A DNA stretch of 64,000 bases from assembly GCA_964505215.1 (NCBI GenBank), contig CAZDGU010000001.1, positions 248,001-312,000 of the forward strand. Direction: 5' to 3'. This DNA comes from Gracilimonas sp964505215. GTDB lineage: Bacteria; Bacteroidota; Rhodothermia; Balneolales; Balneolaceae. The notes beneath the pieces were generated by a model. It was not told the DNA's origin and searched no databases. It saw nothing but the letters and a program-made list of their open reading frames with translations. Below are positions 51,081 to 60,010 of this stretch, piece after piece. Each line of letters begins with the position of its first letter. Positions within the stretch are counted from its first letter, which is position 1. The position numbers and the translations under genes were made by a program.

Positions 51081-51380
51081 ATGTATGAAGATTTAGCCGA
51101 TGCCGTCGAATCGTTAAAAGATAAAGGATATACCCACACTTTTGAACCCGGTGAAAAGTGTGTTTTTTGTCCTCAATTGGATCAAGAATTTCCTTTAGAA
51201 GAAATAAAAATTGTGAAAAAATACACGTTTAACCAAGACACTGACCCCGGTAACGAGTCGAGTGTGTTTGCGTTGGAGTCTGAAAGCGGTGTTAAAGGCA
51301 CGCTTATATTTTCGTTTGGAACCTATATTGACCGGGACGAAGCCCATGTAATTAACTATTTACTTCAAAACTACAAATAG
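51081..51380 (+). CDS. Conserved small protein of unknown function (99 aa)
   Basis: Seen: 99 residues with YEDLADAVESLKDKGYTHTF, a Cys pair in KCVFCPQ, FPLEEIKIVKKYTFNQDTDP and a C-terminal VKGTLIFSFGTYIDRDEAHV. Known: a widespread family in Bacteroidota-like genomes has this length and layout, sometimes labelled phosphoribosylpyrophosphate synthetase without real support. Inferred: a soluble small protein, possibly metal-binding. It is convergent with the NTF2-like gene (7 bases apart). Confidence 0.7.
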   Translation: MYEDLADAVESLKDKGYTHTFEPGEKCVFCPQLDQEFPLEEIKIVKKYTFNQDTDPGNESSVFALESESGVKGTLIFSFGTYIDRDEAHVINYLLQNYK

Positions 51381-51387
51381 CTATTTA

Positions 51388-51846
51388 TTAATTACAGTTT
51401 TGGCGATGGCGGGTATCAACAATATGAAATATTTGCCATCCTTCCGGCTTTTTGGCTAACTGAAAGGAATTCACTCCGCAATGGGAAAACTTCTCTCCTA
51501 CATAAAAGTTATAAGGTGTCCAGACAGAAGCTAAATTTCCATCTATATTAATTTTATAAGACAATATCTTTTCATTTAACGTACCCGGTTTTGTTTCGGC
51601 TATGCTATTCAGGAACTCTTCTGTACTTCCCTCCTCTACCTGAGCATAACCATCAGCATCCTTTTTTATGGTCTGCATGATTATTCCCTGTGCAAAAACA
51701 GCAGACGCTAAGGCACTGTCACTTTTGTGCATTCCTTCAAACAGCTGATCGATGGCAGCTTTAACCTCTTCAGTTGTATGCTGAGCATACATTTCATTTG
51801 AAAAAACACTTACATAACACAGCATAAAAAGAAAGATAGATCGCAT
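51388..51846 (-). CDS. Secreted NTF2-like/SnoaL-type protein
   Basis: Seen: 152 residues from the Met at 51846, which starts a signal peptide (MRSIFLFMLCYVSVFSNEMY); the frame is open for 17 more residues. The mature part reads VKAAIDQLFEGMHKSDSALA, FLNSIAETKPGTLNEKILS, then IDGNLASVWTPYNFYVGEKF, CGVNSFQLAKKPEGWQIFHI and VDTRHRQNCN. Known: this is the cone-shaped NTF2-like fold (lumazine-binding/DUF4440 type) used by many small enzymes and binding proteins. Inferred: periplasmic; ligand unknown. Confidence 0.8.
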   Translation of the reverse strand: MRSIFLFMLCYVSVFSNEMYAQHTTEEVKAAIDQLFEGMHKSDSALASAVFAQGIIMQTIKKDADGYAQVEEGSTEEFLNSIAETKPGTLNEKILSYKINIDGNLASVWTPYNFYVGEKFSHCGVNSFQLAKKPEGWQIFHIVDTRHRQNCN

Positions 51847-51960
51847 GGCTTTTTTGTAGTTGACGAGATTAAAAGAAAGTATGCAAAATTTTGGCAACTA
51901 ATGCTCCCCTAAAAATCACCTTTATTGCTGATACGTTATTGTATAAAAAACGAAATCCAT

Positions 51961-51993
51961 AAAAAAACCCGCCATACAGTTATGACGGGTTTT
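51961..51993 (-). terminator. Terminator of the pyruvate dehydrogenase operon
   Basis: Stem of AAAACCCG plus CATA, broken by one C-A mismatch (51964-51976 with 51981-51993), and loop CAGT. On the minus strand it ends in a run of seven T, 26 bases after the pdhC stop. Confidence 0.9.
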
Positions 51994-52019
51994 CAATTAA
52001 ATACATATAACTTAATCTG

Positions 52020-53261
52020 TTAAAGCAGCATAGAAAGTGGATTTTCTATCAGGCTCTTAACAGTATTTAAGAACGCCGCAGCTTTAGCACCATCTACCAC
52101 TCTGTGGTCGGATGAAAGCGTAACTTTCATTCGTTTACCCGGAACTACTTCGCCATTTTCCACAACGGGAACGTCGCGAATGGCTCCAACTGCTAAAATA
52201 CAAGCATTTGGCGGGTTGATAATTGCAGTAAATTCTTCAATCCCAAACATGCCTAAATTGCTAACGGTAAAGGTACTTCCTTCCATCTGTTCGGGCTGAA
52301 GCTTACGGTCGCGGGCTAAACCGGCCAGCTCACGTGTTTCTGAAGAGATCTGTGCCAATCCTTTTTTGTCAGAGTGCCGAATAACCGGCGTCATCAGTCC
52401 TTCATCAATAGCCACGGCTACGGCAACATGCACATCGCCATGTTCTTTGATGTGATCATCGTGCCAAGAGCTGTTTACGGCCTGATGGCGCGTTAATGCA
52501 ACCGAACAGGCTTTCACAACAATGTCATTAAAGCTGATTCTAACCTCATCCGCATCATTAATTGACTTGCGAGCTGCAATAGCGGCTTTCATGTCAATAT
52601 CAACGGTTTCGTAAAAGTGCGGGCTGGTAAACTTGCTTTCTGAAAGCCTGCGAGCAATGGTTTTTCTCATTTGAGAAACTTTCACTTCCCGGCTTTCTAA
52701 GCTTTCGAAACTTGCGGCAGCAACAGATGGGGCCGCAGGTGCAGCTGTTTCCTTGTAAGCCTCAATATCTGCTTTAATAATGCGTCCATTGGGGCCGGAA
52801 CCATCTACATTGGCCAGCTCTATGCCTTTGTCTTCAGCCATTTTTCGAGCTAATGGAGAAGCTTTTATACGTCCGTCATCACTCTTTGAGCCGGAGCTTG
52901 AAGGGGCTGAAACCTCAGCTTTTTCTTCTTTTTTATCTGACTCTTCTTCTTTCGGTTCTTCTTCTTCAGTAACAGAATCGGATGCACCTTGAGCATCGGC
53001 AAGAATATCAGAAATATCCTCTCCTTCCTCTCCAAGAACTGCCATCAAGCCACCTAAAGGAACGTGATCGCCTTCGCCAACCAGTACTTTCAGTACGGTT
53101 CCTGCATCAAAGGCTTCCACTTCCATGGTAGCTTTATCGGTTTCTACTTCAGCAATAATATCGCCGGCCTCTACCTTGTCTCCTTCGCTAATATTCCACG
53201 ATGCGATAACCCCTTCTTCCATGGTATCGCTGAGCTTCGGCATTTCAATCTTAATCGCCAT
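52020..53261 (-). CDS. pdhC: Pyruvate dehydrogenase E2, dihydrolipoamide acetyltransferase
   Basis: Seen: 413 residues. One lipoyl domain (1-80, AEVETDKATMEVEAFDAGTV with the lipoylated Lys), an acidic Glu/Lys/Ser linker, a peripheral-subunit-binding domain at about 130-165 (ASPLARKMAEDKGIELANVD, GPNGRIIKADIEAY), and the catalytic domain with KMKVTLSSDHRVVDGAKAAA near the C-terminus. Known: transfers acetyl from E1 to CoA. Only one lipoyl domain, as in many bacteria. Last gene of pdhA-pdhB-pdhC, 23 bases after pdhB. Confidence 0.97.
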   Translation of the reverse strand: MAIKIEMPKLSDTMEEGVIASWNISEGDKVEAGDIIAEVETDKATMEVEAFDAGTVLKVLVGEGDHVPLGGLMAVLGEEGEDISDILADAQGASDSVTEEEEPKEEESDKKEEKAEVSAPSSSGSKSDDGRIKASPLARKMAEDKGIELANVDGSGPNGRIIKADIEAYKETAAPAAPSVAAASFESLESREVKVSQMRKTIARRLSESKFTSPHFYETVDIDMKAAIAARKSINDADEVRISFNDIVVKACSVALTRHQAVNSSWHDDHIKEHGDVHVAVAVAIDEGLMTPVIRHSDKKGLAQISSETRELAGLARDRKLQPEQMEGSTFTVSNLGMFGIEEFTAIINPPNACILAVGAIRDVPVVENGEVVPGKRMKVTLSSDHRVVDGAKAAAFLNTVKSLIENPLSMLL

Positions 53262-53284
53262 AATTCTTTTTGTTGAGTAAGTTA

Positions 53285-54268
53285 TTAGTTTCTGTAAGTT
53301 ACCTGATTTACTGCATCTATCACATCTTTAGCATTTGGCAGCCATGCTTCCATCAGGTTTATCGCGAATGGAGCGTTCACGTCCGGCAACGTTACGCGCT
53401 GAACCGGTGCATCCAGATAATCGAATGCTTCTCGCTGAATCAGGAATCCAATTTCGGAAGCAAATCCGGCAAATGGATGAGCTTCATCTACCACAACACA
53501 ACGGTTGGTTTTTTTGATAGATTCTATAATTAACGGCAGGTCTAAAGGTTTTACCGTACGCGGGTCAATAATTTCAGCTTCTACACCGTCTTTTGCTAAT
53601 TCTTCTGCCGCTTTGGTTGCCACATGGTACATCTTACCGTGTGCAACAATTGTTACGTCAGAACCTTCGCGTTTTACTTTTCCTTTTCCTATCGGAATGA
53701 GGTAGTCTTCTTCATCCGAAACCTCGCCTTTCATTCCGTACATCTGCTCCGACTCCATGAATATCACAGGGTTATTGTCTCGGATTGCAGATTTAAGCAA
53801 GCCTTTGGCGTCATCAGGTTCTGAAGTGTAAATCACTTTCAGTCCCGGAAAATGTGCATACATAGAATCATATGCCACCGAGTGGGTTGCTGCTAACTGA
53901 CCTGCAGATGCGTTTGGTCCACGAAAAACGATAGGCATATTAAATTGCCCACCTACCATATAACCTGCTTTTGAGGCGTGGTTAATGATTTGGTCGGCTG
54001 CCAGTACGGCAAAGTTAAAAGTCATGAACTCCACAATTGGCCGGAGTCCATTCATGGCAGCACCTACGCCGATACCTGCAAATCCAAGCTCTGAAATTGG
54101 GGTATCAATAACGCGCTTGTAACCATATTTATCTAACAAGCCTTCCGTTACCTTATACGCACCGTTGTATTCGGCAACTTCTTCACCCATAATAAATACT
54201 TTTTCTTCCCGTGCCATTTCTTCGTCAATTGCGGCACGTATTGCTTCTCTAAATTGTAATTCAGCCAT
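53285..54268 (-). CDS. pdhB: Pyruvate dehydrogenase E1 beta subunit
   Basis: Seen: 327 residues. FREAIRAAIDEEMAREEKVF, VAEYNGAYKVTEGLLDKYG, DTPISELGFAGIGVGAAMNG, RPIVEFMTFNFAVLAADQI, YSHFPGLKVIYTSEPDDAKG-type block (here AHFPGLKVIYTSEPDDAKG), and the C-terminal QRVTLPDVNAPFAINLMEAW. Known: E1 beta with alpha forms the thiamine-diphosphate pyruvate decarboxylase of the complex. Length matches. It is 24 bases after pdhA and 23 before pdhC. Confidence 0.96.
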   Translation of the reverse strand: MAELQFREAIRAAIDEEMAREEKVFIMGEEVAEYNGAYKVTEGLLDKYGYKRVIDTPISELGFAGIGVGAAMNGLRPIVEFMTFNFAVLAADQIINHASKAGYMVGGQFNMPIVFRGPNASAGQLAATHSVAYDSMYAHFPGLKVIYTSEPDDAKGLLKSAIRDNNPVIFMESEQMYGMKGEVSDEEDYLIPIGKGKVKREGSDVTIVAHGKMYHVATKAAEELAKDGVEAEIIDPRTVKPLDLPLIIESIKKTNRCVVVDEAHPFAGFASEIGFLIQREAFDYLDAPVQRVTLPDVNAPFAINLMEAWLPNAKDVIDAVNQVTYRN

Positions 54269-54292
54269 TACTTTATCTCTGTGTCTTTAAAA

Positions 54293-55393
54293 TTAGTGGT
54301 GGAAATATGGATCTTCTTCGTCGAACATATCGTCGTAGAGTTCTGACTCATCAGGATAATCAGATTCATCTGCGAACTTAACAGCATCCAACACTTCCTG
54401 GTCAACCTTATCTTCTATTTCAGTGAGCTCTTTGTCATTTAGAATACCTTCGTCCTTCACGTATCTTTTGAGCCTTTCGATAGGGTCATTTTTCATGTAC
54501 TCGTCCAGTTCCTCTTTGGTTCTGTACTTCTGCGGGTCTGACATGGAGTGTCCGCGATAGCGGTACGTTCTGATTTCCAAAAAGTATGGTTTAGAAGTTT
54601 CTCTAACTTCTTCGGCAACTTCTTTCATGGTTTCGTAAACCGAAAATACATCCATGCCGTTTACTACCTTGCTCTTCATACCATAAGCTTTGGCACGATC
54701 TACAATTTCGGTTACGGTATGCCGCTTAGCAGCCGTTCCCATAGAGTATCCGTTATTTTCTACTGCAAAAATACCCGGTAATTCCCATAGGTTTGCAATA
54801 TTAAAGGTTTCGTGCAGTGCTCCCTGATCTACAGCTCCGTCACCAAAAAAGGTAGCCGAAATACGTCCGTTTTGATTGTATTTATTGGCAAAAGCAAGAC
54901 CGCCACCAATTGGGATATGCCCGCCTACAATTCCGTAACCGCCCCAAAAATGCTCTTCTACATTAGCAAAGTGCATGGAGCCGCCTTTCCCTTTAGAACA
55001 ACCGGTTTTTTTACCAAACAGCTCAGCCATTCCTTCGTTTGCAGATATACCCCGGCAAAGTCCCCAGCCGTGGTCGCGATAAGCGGTTATAATATCATCA
55101 TCATTATTAAGGGCAAATACCGTTCCGGTAGCAATCGCTTCCTGACCTATATATAGGTGAAGAAATCCGCCATATTTTCCTTTTTGGTACTGCTGCATAG
55201 CGCGTTCTTCAAACCTGCGCTGCAGATACATTTGCTCATACATGGCTTTTAAGTCATCTTCACTTAAGCCTAATGATTTATGCTTTTTTCGGGTTGCGGG
55301 CGGAAGATCTACGCCTTTCTGAACGACGCCATCTTCTTTCCCGCCGATACCTCTTGGGGCAAAATTAATATCGTTTGTTTTTTTCTTAGCCAT
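54293..55393 (-). CDS. pdhA: Pyruvate dehydrogenase E1 alpha subunit
   Basis: Seen: 366 residues. A polar, probably flexible N-terminus (first 40 residues) precedes MYEQMYLQRRFEERAMQQYQ, GFLHLYIGQEAIATGTVFAL, ITAYRDHGWGLCRGISANEG, the ThDP motif TFFGDGAVDQGALHETFNIA with VENNGYSMGTA, and RGHSMSDPQKYRTKEELDEY. Known: E1 alpha carries the ThDP GDG...NN motif and decarboxylates pyruvate. First gene of the operon; two inverted repeats lie upstream. Confidence 0.97.
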   Translation of the reverse strand: MAKKKTNDINFAPRGIGGKEDGVVQKGVDLPPATRKKHKSLGLSEDDLKAMYEQMYLQRRFEERAMQQYQKGKYGGFLHLYIGQEAIATGTVFALNNDDDIITAYRDHGWGLCRGISANEGMAELFGKKTGCSKGKGGSMHFANVEEHFWGGYGIVGGHIPIGGGLAFANKYNQNGRISATFFGDGAVDQGALHETFNIANLWELPGIFAVENNGYSMGTAAKRHTVTEIVDRAKAYGMKSKVVNGMDVFSVYETMKEVAEEVRETSKPYFLEIRTYRYRGHSMSDPQKYRTKEELDEYMKNDPIERLKRYVKDEGILNDKELTEIEDKVDQEVLDAVKFADESDYPDESELYDDMFDEEDPYFHH

Positions 55394-55474
55394 AATATTC
55401 TATATGATAACTGATTACTTCTTTAACTCGGAATATATCCAATTTTTATGAAGATTATGTGTTTTTGATGTGTT

Positions 55475-55503
55475 GTGTTACGTGTAACACTTGTAGCACA
55501 AGT
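55475..55503 (-). promoter_or_regulatory. Twin inverted repeat upstream of pdhA, candidate operator
   Basis: GTGTTAC-GT-GTAACAC (55475-55490) overlaps a second inverted repeat ACTTGT-AGC-ACAAGT (55489-55503). They lie 82-110 bases before the pdhA start in the 230-base gap behind alaS, where the pdh promoter must be. The adjacency of two perfect dyads suggests protein binding; the regulator is not known. Confidence 0.5.
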
Positions 55504-55623
55504 CTTGGAACATCACGTTTTTACAGGTACTGTTTCGTGAGATTCTCCTCAACTTGCCAAGTATGTAAATTGTGTTATTTATGTTGAATAATATTTTATA
55601 AAAGCTCTTATTCATCCATTTAA

Positions 55624-58296
55624 TCATGTAATGGATTCTTCAATTATATCATTCACTTTTTTAAGAGCTTCGGGTAATTTCTCAGGTTGACGTCCGCCGG
55701 CCGTTGCCAGATTTGGCTGCCCGCCTCCGCCTCCGCCTACTAAACGGCCAAGCTGCCCTACCAGAGCGCCGGCTTTCAGTCCTTTTTGTTTAATAAGATC
55801 GTCGGTTACGGCTACCATCAAATATACTTTTCCTTGTTCTTCATCTTTGGTAGCCAGCACAATGGCTGTATTTTCTTTGGTTTTTTCGAGAGCATCATAA
55901 CCCAGCTGCTTGAGGGCATCCATATCGGCACCCGGAATTTCTCCTTTTACCAGATTCATTCCTGAGCCGAGCATGCTTTTAGCCTTAATCAGTTCATCCA
56001 GCTCGGCACCGGTATGCTGCATCTGTATTTTTCCAAGCTCCTTTTCCAGTTCCTTCTTTTGTTCCATTAGCTTTAGCACATCGGAAACGGGATCCTGGCT
56101 TTGCCCAATGGCTCCTTTTACCTCCCGGAGCGTTCGCTTTTCTTCACGCAATAATTTGTCTGCCTGCATTCCGCACACGGCTTCAATCCTGCGAATTCCT
56201 GCTGCTACCGAGGTTTCGTTTGTGAACCGAAAGTATCCGATTTCACCCGTTGCGCCGGCGTGCGTTCCGCCACAAAGCTCAACGGAAAAGTCTTCATCAA
56301 AAGTGATTATTCGAACGGATTCTCCATATTTTTCACCAAACAACATCATAGCTCCGCGTGCTTTAGCTTCTTCAATAGGCACGTTTCGCTCTTCCTGCAA
56401 AGGGATGTTTTCTTGAATTTTCTCATTCACCAATTCCTCAATTTCATCCAGCTGATTATCGGTAATGGCTTCAAAATGAGAGAAATCGAAGCGCAGGTGG
56501 CCTTCATCTACCAGCGAGCCTTTTTGAGCAACATGATCACCCAAAACACCCCGCAGCGCAGCGTGAACCAAATGTGTGGCGGTGTGATGTTTTTGGATTT
56601 CTATACGCCTATCTAAATCAATACTCGCCGTCCACTTTCCGGATAAATCTTCCGGCAGTTTATCCACATAATGGATGAATTGTCCGTTAGACTTCTGCAC
56701 ATCCAATACTTTCAAATATTCTTGCCCGTCAGTAATAAGGCCGGTATCAGCTACCTGCCCACCACTCTCTGCATAAAACGGTGACTTGTTGAGCTGAAGT
56801 GCAAACCGATCGTCTTTCTCTTTTCGATATGCCACTATTTCAACCTCGCAAACCGCTTCATCATACCCAACAAACTCAAAAGAGTCATATTCTTTAAGCA
56901 CGCTCCACTTTTTGGAATCGGATTGATCTACCGAAAACTTACCGGCGGCACGGGCACGGGCTTTTTGTTCCTGCATGTGGGCATTAAATCCTTCAACATC
57001 TACTTCTACGCCTCGTTCGCGAGCCATCAGCTCGGTTAAGTCGATGGGAAAACCGTAGGTATCATGCAGTTTAAATGCTTCTTCGCCGGATAGGTTTTCA
57101 TTGCCTTCAACCATTTTGTTGAACAGCTCAATTCCTTGTCCTAAGGTTTTCAAAAAGCTTTTTTCTTCAGAGCGAATCACATTTACAATGTATTCTTTCT
57201 GTGCATTAATTTCGGGAAATATATCTTTAAACTGCTCGGCCAACACATCAACCAGCGTATAGAAAAACGGCTCTTTGAAATCCAGCACATCCCAACCATA
57301 GCGAATAGCCCGGCGTAAAATTCGACGGATTACATAACCGCGGCCATCATTTCCGGGAGAGGCACCATCGGCAATAGAAAAAGCAACAGCGCGGATATGA
57401 TCGGCAATTACCCGCATGGCAATGTCTTTTTCTTCGTCCTCACCGTAAGTAAGCCCGGCTAAATCTGCAATTTTGTCAATTAACGGGGTGAAGACATCCG
57501 TATCGTAATTAGAGGTTTTGCCCTGCAGAACGGCACACATTCGCTCAAATCCCATGCCGGTGTCAACGTGCTGAGCCGGAAGTTTTTCCAGGCTTGCATC
57601 CGGCTTTCGGTTGAATTGTATAAATACCAGATTCCAGATTTCCATCACGCGCGGGTCGTCCATGTTCACCAACTCGGTGCCGGGCTGCTTTTTGCGCTCT
57701 TCATCCGACCGCAGATCTACGTGTACTTCAGCACACGGACCGCACGGACCGGTTTCTCCCATTTCCCAAAAATTATCTTCCTTACCGAACTTCAAAATGT
57801 GATCGTGATTAATACCGGTCTCACTTTTCCACAGCTCAATAGCCTCTTCATCAACCGGCAGGCCATCGGCCTCATCACCCCCAAAAACCGTTGCATATAA
57901 TCGGTCGGGTTCTAATCCCCATTTATCAACCAGCAGTTCCCAGGCCCAGCCAATGGCTTCTTTTTTAAAATAATCGCCGAAAGACCAGTTCCCTAACATC
58001 TCAAACAAGGTATGGTGGTAGGTGTCGTGGCCTACTTCTTCTAAATCGTTGTGCTTTCCGCTAACGCGAATACATTTTTGAGTATCAACTGCTCGTTTCC
58101 ATACTTTCCCTTCGTGCTTTAGTGCGGTTTCTTCTCCCAGAAAAATAGATTTAAACTGATTCATCCCCGCATTGGTGAAAAGCAGCGTAGGATCATTTTT
58201 AGGAACCACAGGAGCACTTGGCACAATTGCGTGATCCTTTTCAGCAAAGAAATCAAAAAATTCCTGGCGTATCTGAGCAGAAGTCTTATGCGACAT
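55624..58296 (-). CDS. alaS: Alanyl-tRNA synthetase
   Basis: Seen: 890 residues. Class II aminoacylation domain with LLFTNAGMNQFKSIFLGEET, GHDTYHHTLFEMLGNWSFGD and GETGPCGPCAEVHVDLRSDE; the editing domain with HHTATHLVHAALRGVLGDHV (HxxxH) and SVELCGGTHAGATGEIGYFR (Cys and His zinc ligands); and the C-terminal DHHA1 part LVGQLGRLVGGGGGGQPNLA. Known: charges tRNA-Ala and clears mischarged Ser/Gly. E. coli AlaS has 876 residues. Transcribed alone; divergent from the next membrane gene. Confidence 0.98.
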   Translation of the reverse strand: MSHKTSAQIRQEFFDFFAEKDHAIVPSAPVVPKNDPTLLFTNAGMNQFKSIFLGEETALKHEGKVWKRAVDTQKCIRVSGKHNDLEEVGHDTYHHTLFEMLGNWSFGDYFKKEAIGWAWELLVDKWGLEPDRLYATVFGGDEADGLPVDEEAIELWKSETGINHDHILKFGKEDNFWEMGETGPCGPCAEVHVDLRSDEERKKQPGTELVNMDDPRVMEIWNLVFIQFNRKPDASLEKLPAQHVDTGMGFERMCAVLQGKTSNYDTDVFTPLIDKIADLAGLTYGEDEEKDIAMRVIADHIRAVAFSIADGASPGNDGRGYVIRRILRRAIRYGWDVLDFKEPFFYTLVDVLAEQFKDIFPEINAQKEYIVNVIRSEEKSFLKTLGQGIELFNKMVEGNENLSGEEAFKLHDTYGFPIDLTELMARERGVEVDVEGFNAHMQEQKARARAAGKFSVDQSDSKKWSVLKEYDSFEFVGYDEAVCEVEIVAYRKEKDDRFALQLNKSPFYAESGGQVADTGLITDGQEYLKVLDVQKSNGQFIHYVDKLPEDLSGKWTASIDLDRRIEIQKHHTATHLVHAALRGVLGDHVAQKGSLVDEGHLRFDFSHFEAITDNQLDEIEELVNEKIQENIPLQEERNVPIEEAKARGAMMLFGEKYGESVRIITFDEDFSVELCGGTHAGATGEIGYFRFTNETSVAAGIRRIEAVCGMQADKLLREEKRTLREVKGAIGQSQDPVSDVLKLMEQKKELEKELGKIQMQHTGAELDELIKAKSMLGSGMNLVKGEIPGADMDALKQLGYDALEKTKENTAIVLATKDEEQGKVYLMVAVTDDLIKQKGLKAGALVGQLGRLVGGGGGGQPNLATAGGRQPEKLPEALKKVNDIIEESIT

Positions 58297-58589
58297 TAAT
58301 TAAAAAGTATGAAGTTGGTTTTTTTAACAGCCTTGAAGATAGGAAAAATATGCCTGTAACTCACCTGCGTTTTATAAATGAGAATTGGACATTGTACCAC
58401 ACTCTAAAATGCTTTTTAAATGGTTTAGGTAAGTATTTTTTTAAATGAAATTCATTAAATTGCTTACTGATGGTTCCTGAAGTCGCTTTCGGTGTTTTCT
58501 GTAGCGTGAAACTATTTTTTCATTTCCATCTATAACGTGTCGTTAAAAGAAGTAAAGTTCATCGAAATTGAAAGCAAATCCACCCCAAA

Positions 58590-59168
58590 ATGAATACCAA
58601 TAAATCACTCACTCCATACCTTTTAAAGCTCATTTGTTTTATCGGCATTGTTTTGCTTATTCCTTTAGTGGCCATGCAGCTAAGCCAGGATGTTATTTGG
58701 ACGGCAAGTGATTTTATTACAGCGGGTGCGCTCCTCTTCATTACCGGACTTACCTACCGCCTGATTACTTTCAAATGGAGCAATATGGCATATAAAGCAG
58801 CAGTTGGCCTTTCCCTGCTCAGTGCTTTATTTCTTATTTGGGTGAACCTTGCTGTTGGCATTATAGGCTCCGAAAATAACGCTATAAATCTACTGTACTT
58901 TGGGGTGATTGGTATTGGCATTGCGGGGGCATTTATGGCTCATGCTCAGCCGTTAGGAATGTCTCTAACCATGCTTAGTATGGCTGCAGCTCAGATAATT
59001 GTAACGCTTTTTGCTCTCATCAGCGGTATGCAGCACGTATCCGGCAGTTCCATTACAGAAATTATTGGTATAAACAGCTTTTTCGTCATTGTTTTTATGT
59101 TTTCTGCTCTCTTATTCAAATACGCTCACCGGCAGACCGATTTAGGTATAATTCTAAACGACAATTAG
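58590..59168 (+). CDS. Multi-span membrane protein of unknown function
   Basis: Seen: 192 residues with six hydrophobic spans: LICFIGIVLLIPLVAMQLSQ, DFITAGALLFITGLTYRLIT, AVGLSLLSALFLIWVNLAVG, NLLYFGVIGIGIAGAFMAHA, LTMLSMAAAQIIVTLFALIS, and IGINSFFVIVFMFSALLFKY. No catalytic residues are clustered and the family was not recognised. It resembles predicted small bacterial inner-membrane proteins of unassigned role. No partner gene is coupled to it. Confidence 0.7.
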   Translation: MNTNKSLTPYLLKLICFIGIVLLIPLVAMQLSQDVIWTASDFITAGALLFITGLTYRLITFKWSNMAYKAAVGLSLLSALFLIWVNLAVGIIGSENNAINLLYFGVIGIGIAGAFMAHAQPLGMSLTMLSMAAAQIIVTLFALISGMQHVSGSSITEIIGINSFFVIVFMFSALLFKYAHRQTDLGIILNDN

Positions 59169-59275
59169 TAAAATTGCCCTGCTAAGTCAACCGCTGCATT
59201 CTGCTAATCGGCTTCAACTCTACATCTGTATATTTTTAAATTTAGATTCCACAAAACCTAAATAACCGTTTATCT

Positions 59276-59851
59276 ATGAAAACCATCCTCAACTATTTTT
59301 TCCGTGGTATGCTCATCATTCTTCCGGTAAGCGCTACTATTTATCTTATGTACGTGCTTATTATTTGGTTGAATGATTTCTTCAACAATATTTTTTACAG
59401 CTGGTTTGATATGGCAATTCCGGGTTTAGGTATTGTTACCGGCTTTGTGGGAGTTACCCTTTTAGGCTTTGTGCTCACTCAAACCTTCATCAAACCCATT
59501 TTACAGTTTTTTGAGCAGCTGCTTATCCGAACGCCGCTTGTAAATATGGTGTACACTTCACTCAAAGATTTAACGGAAGCTTTTGTGGGTGATAAAAAGA
59601 AATTCACCCAGCCGGTTTATATAGAATTCAGCGAACCTGGCGGTATGAAACGCTTTGGCTTCATTACGGCAAAATCATTGCGCCACTTTGGGCTGAATGA
59701 CGAAGTGGCCGTGTACTGCCCTCACTCCTATAATTTTTCAGGGAATTTGTATATCGTTCCCAAAGATAAAGTGACGCCTGTTAACACGGAGGCCTCTAAT
59801 TTTATGCGTTTCATTGTATCCGGTGGTGTAACTAAAATAGAAGCCGACTAA
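59276..59851 (+). CDS. DUF502-family membrane protein
   Basis: Seen: 191 residues. Two spans near the N-terminus (GMLIILPVSATIYLMYVLII; PGLGIVTGFVGVTLLGFVLT), then the conserved segment RTPLVNMVYTSLKDLTEAFV, and a cytoplasmic C-terminal part (FGFITAKSLRHFGLNDEVAV, VYCPHSYNFSGNLYIVPKDK). Known: DUF502 (PF04367) is widespread in bacteria and plants (COV/LCV proteins); the function in bacteria is unknown. Inferred: an inner-membrane protein. It precedes mgtE by 159 bases. Confidence 0.85.
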   Translation: MKTILNYFFRGMLIILPVSATIYLMYVLIIWLNDFFNNIFYSWFDMAIPGLGIVTGFVGVTLLGFVLTQTFIKPILQFFEQLLIRTPLVNMVYTSLKDLTEAFVGDKKKFTQPVYIEFSEPGGMKRFGFITAKSLRHFGLNDEVAVYCPHSYNFSGNLYIVPKDKVTPVNTEASNFMRFIVSGGVTKIEAD

Positions 59852-60010
59852 CAACATTATGTACTCGCTTTTAATAAGCAAAGCAATTCAGCAAAGAATT
59901 AGTGCTAATGATAGTGAATGAAAACCCGTATCATAACGGGTTAAGAATATTAGCAATTCATCAGGTGATTTTTACCTGCCTGAAGGTTTTGAAAGTGAAA
60001 AAATATTAGA

